Part shown: positions 5,799 through 7,876 of the stretch, one piece after another
Layout of the letters: every line of letters starts with the position of its first letter
Position numbering within the stretch: the stretch's first letter is position 1
NCBI GenBank assembly: GCA_019236545.1
Contig: JAFAIV010000374.1
Span: forward strand, 1-7,876
Length of the DNA stretch: 7,876 bases
Source of the DNA: Actinomycetota bacterium
GTDB lineage: Bacteria; Actinomycetota; Thermoleophilia; Gaiellales; Gaiellaceae
Direction of reading: 5' to 3'
The notes under the pieces: model-generated
What the model was told of the DNA's origin: nothing
The model's database searches: none
What the model saw: the letters and a program-made list of their open reading frames with translations, nothing else
Program-made: the position numbers and the translations under genes

Positions 5799-5830
5799 GC
5801 CCGCAAATGCGGAATTTGCAGGGCTTTTTT
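5799..5830 (+). terminator. Hairpin plus T6 tract between dciA and gyrB (intrinsic terminator or gyrB leader hairpin)
   Basis: GCCCGCAAAT (5799–5808) pairs with ATTTGC (5814–5819) and GGGC (5821–5824), with a single bulged A at 5820 and a GCGGA loop. Six T residues follow directly (5825–5830). This has the form of a Rho-independent terminator at the end of dnaA–dnaN–recF–dciA. Unusually, the T tract ends one base before the gyrB ATG, and the AGGG that best serves as the gyrB ribosome site (5820–5823) is in the 3' arm. It could therefore also attenuate gyrB or hide its ribosome site. Confidence 0.65.
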
Positions 5831-5831
5831 G

Positions 5832-7876
5832 ATGGCCGAAACGACCTATACAGCTAAGGACATCACCGTCCTCGAGGGGCTCGAGCCGGTCCGGCTCAGG
5901 CCCGGGATGTACATCGGCTCGACCGGTATCCGGGGCCTCCACCACCTGGTCTACGAGATCGTCGACAACTCCGTCGACGAGGCGCTCGCGGGCCACAACG
6001 ACCGCATCGAGATCACCCTCCACCCCGACCATTCAGTGACCGTGAAGGACTGGGGTCGCGGGATGCCTGTCGACCAGATGGAGGAGCAGGGCGAGTCCGC
6101 GTTGACGGTCATCCTCACGAAGCTCCACGCCGGCGGGAAGTTCGGCGGGGCCGGCTACAAGGTCTCCGGCGGACTCCACGGCGTCGGCGCGTCGGTCGTC
6201 AACGCCCTCTCCGAGTGGCTCGTGGCGGAGGTCCGCCGCGACGGCAAGGTGCATCGCCAGGAGTTCGACCGCGGCGTCCCGCGCGGGCCCGTCGAGATCG
6301 TCGGTGAGGCCGAGGACACCGGCACGACCATCTCCTTCCTCCCCGACGCCGAGATCTTCGAGGAGATGGAGATGAACGCGGACACGCTGCTGCAGCGTCT
6401 GCGCGAGACCGCGTTCCTCACGAAGGGCCTGCTGATCCATTTCACCGATGAGCGCGCCGACGGCAAGACGGCCGAGTTCCACTACGAGGGTGGGATCCGC
6501 GACTTCGTCGCCTACATCAACGAGGCGAAGGACGCGATCCACAAGCACATCGTCTACCTCGAGGGCGAGACCGAGCAGGGCCAGGTCGAGGTCGCGATGC
6601 AGTGGAACAACTCATTCCAGGAGTCGGTCTTCACGTTCGCCAACAACATCAACACGGTCGAGGGCGGCTCGCATCTGTCCGGGTTCCGCAGCGCGCTCAC
6701 GCGCACGCTGAACGCGAAGGCGCAGGACCTGAAGCTGCTCAAGAAGGACGAGACGCTCGACGGCGAGGACGTGCGCGAGGGGCTCGCCGCGGTCGTCTCC
6801 GTCAAGCTCCAGAACCCGCAGTTCGAGGGGCAGACGAAGGCGAAGCTCGGCAACCCAGGAATCGAGGGTCTCGTCCAGACGACGGTCAACGCCAACCTCG
6901 CCCAGTTCCTCGAGGAGAACCCGCAGGACGCGCGCCAGATCGTGACGAAGGCGATCGCGGCCATGCGCGCGCGGCTCGCTGCGCGCAAGGCGCGCGAGCT
7001 GACGCGGCGCAAGTCCGCGCTCGACAGCTCGTCGCTGCCGGGCAAGCTCGCCGACTGCTCGATCCGCGACCCCGAGTCCGCCGAGCTCTTCATCGTCGAG
7101 GGCGACTCCGCCGGCGGCTCCGCCAAGACGGGCCGCGACCGCACCTACCAGGCGATTCTGCCGCTGCGCGGGAAGATCATCAACAGCGAGAAGAACCGCA
7201 TCAACAAGGTTCTCTCCAACAACGAGATCCAGGCGATGATCACCGCGATCGGCACCGGGATCGGCGACGAGTTCGACGTCTCCGGGCTCCGCTACCACCG
7301 GATCATCGTCATGACCGACGCCGACGTGGACGGCTCGCACATCCGCACGCTCGTGCTGACGTTCCTCTACCGGCACATGAAGGAGCTGTTCGAGCAGGGG
7401 CACGTCTACATCGCCGTTCCGCCGCTCTACAAGGTCAAGCTCGGCAACCAGGAGTACTACTTCGAGAAGGAGTCGCAGCTCGAGGACCTCCTCGTCCGGG
7501 AGCGCTTCGACGACCTCGAGCTCCGCGACCGCGACGGCAAGGACGTCAAGCTCACCGAGGCGCGCTGGAAGAAGTTCACGGGCGCGCTCGCAGAGTTCGA
7601 GGGCTGGTCGGCCCGCCTGCGTGCCGACTACGGCCATCACGCCGCCGAGCTCGTGATCTCGCACCGGCTGCTCGAGATCGACGGCTCCACGCCGGCCGAG
7701 ATCGAGAAGGCGCTCGCGAAGCACCCGTCCAACGGCTACGCGCTCTCGGTGGTCGAACGCGACGAGAACGGCCTCCGGGTCAAGGTCGTCGAGGAGGAGA
7801 CCTCCGCCGCGCAGATGGTCGGTCTGAGCGCCGATCTCCTCGCCTCCCCGATCTACGCCAATCTTCGCCGCTCGTA
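5832..7876 (+). CDS. gyrB: DNA gyrase subunit B, long form (3' end beyond window)
   Basis: ATPase subunit of DNA gyrase, which introduces negative supercoils. I read 681 full codons and the gene is still open at the right edge. The GHKL ATP-binding domain has EIVDNSVDEAL (E42, N46), D73 in VKDWGRGMPV, and GGKFGGAGYKVSGGLHGVGA. The transducer domain has QTKAKLGN with Q334 and K336. TOPRIM has EGDSAGGS (E423 onward), PLRGKIIN and TDADVDGSH (D496, D498, D500). After PPLYKVKLGNQEYYFEKES (from about 533) at least 140 residues follow without the QRYKGLGEM block that comes within a few dozen residues in short GyrB, so a large insert like that of E. coli-type GyrB is present. The ATG has AGGG 8 bases upstream inside the preceding hairpin. 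Confidence 0.98.
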   Translation, partial: MAETTYTAKDITVLEGLEPVRLRPGMYIGSTGIRGLHHLVYEIVDNSVDEALAGHNDRIEITLHPDHSVTVKDWGRGMPVDQMEEQGESALTVILTKLHAGGKFGGAGYKVSGGLHGVGASVVNALSEWLVAEVRRDGKVHRQEFDRGVPRGPVEIVGEAEDTGTTISFLPDAEIFEEMEMNADTLLQRLRETAFLTKGLLIHFTDERADGKTAEFHYEGGIRDFVAYINEAKDAIHKHIVYLEGETEQGQVEVAMQWNNSFQESVFTFANNINTVEGGSHLSGFRSALTRTLNAKAQDLKLLKKDETLDGEDVREGLAAVVSVKLQNPQFEGQTKAKLGNPGIEGLVQTTVNANLAQFLEENPQDARQIVTKAIAAMRARLAARKARELTRRKSALDSSSLPGKLADCSIRDPESAELFIVEGDSAGGSAKTGRDRTYQAILPLRGKIINSEKNRINKVLSNNEIQAMITAIGTGIGDEFDVSGLRYHRIIVMTDADVDGSHIRTLVLTFLYRHMKELFEQGHVYIAVPPLYKVKLGNQEYYFEKESQLEDLLVRERFDDLELRDRDGKDVKLTEARWKKFTGALAEFEGWSARLRADYGHHAAELVISHRLLEIDGSTPAEIEKALAKHPSNGYALSVVERDENGLRVKVVEEETSAAQMVGLSADLLASPIYANLRRS

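Noticed and set aside
6612..7724. 370-codon minus-strand frame opposite gyrB
   Set aside because: Complement shadow of gyrB, rich in Leu, Arg, Val, Asp and Glu, without motifs; gyrB coding evidence is overwhelming.
1..7876. Mobile elements, CRISPR arrays, phage or defence genes
   Set aside because: Every long conserved frame is a standard origin-region housekeeping gene; I saw no transposase, spaced direct repeats or composition break.

Overview
This window is the chromosomal replication-origin neighbourhood of a high-GC bacterium. The gene order is yidC–yidD–rnpA–rpmH on the minus strand, then an intergenic strand switch, then dnaA–dnaN–recF–dciA(DUF721)–gyrB on the plus strand. Very high GC, almost uniformly G/C-ending codons, frequent GTG/TTG starts and an actinobacterial-style DUF721 gene between recF and gyrB suggest an Actinomycetota-like organism. 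The gnd gene that mycobacteria and streptomycetes carry between dnaN and recF is absent, and GyrB is of the long form. A deep-branching actinobacterial class such as Thermoleophilia would fit, but that is an inference and no species can be named.

Left arm (1–1364, minus strand): a tightly packed operon read leftwards. It encodes ribosomal protein L34, the RNase P protein, the YidD membrane-insertion factor and the YidC insertase, whose C-terminus lies outside the window. The last three genes overlap by 1 to 4 bases. Switch region (1365–1631): about 267 bp with divergent promoter candidates for rpmH and dnaA, several degenerate DnaA-box-like sites and a short perfect palindrome of two box cores.

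Right arm (1632–7876, plus strand): dnaA (initiator), a 133-bp spacer with a good DnaA-box match next to the most AT-rich stretch noticed in the window, dnaN (sliding clamp), recF (gap repair; apparently a CTG start overlapping the dnaN stop), a DciA-like DUF721 gene (replicative helicase loader family) and gyrB (cut off by the window end). A clear hairpin followed by six T residues lies between dciA and gyrB and ends one base before the gyrB ATG.

Together these genes initiate replication (DnaA), load the helicase (DciA), clamp the polymerase (DnaN), repair gaps (RecF), manage supercoiling (GyrB), and make RNA-processing and membrane-insertion machinery on the divergent side. I see no mobile element, CRISPR array, tRNA/rRNA gene or foreign cassette. 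The window is a conserved core region. The most interesting points are regulatory details and start-codon oddities rather than a new system.
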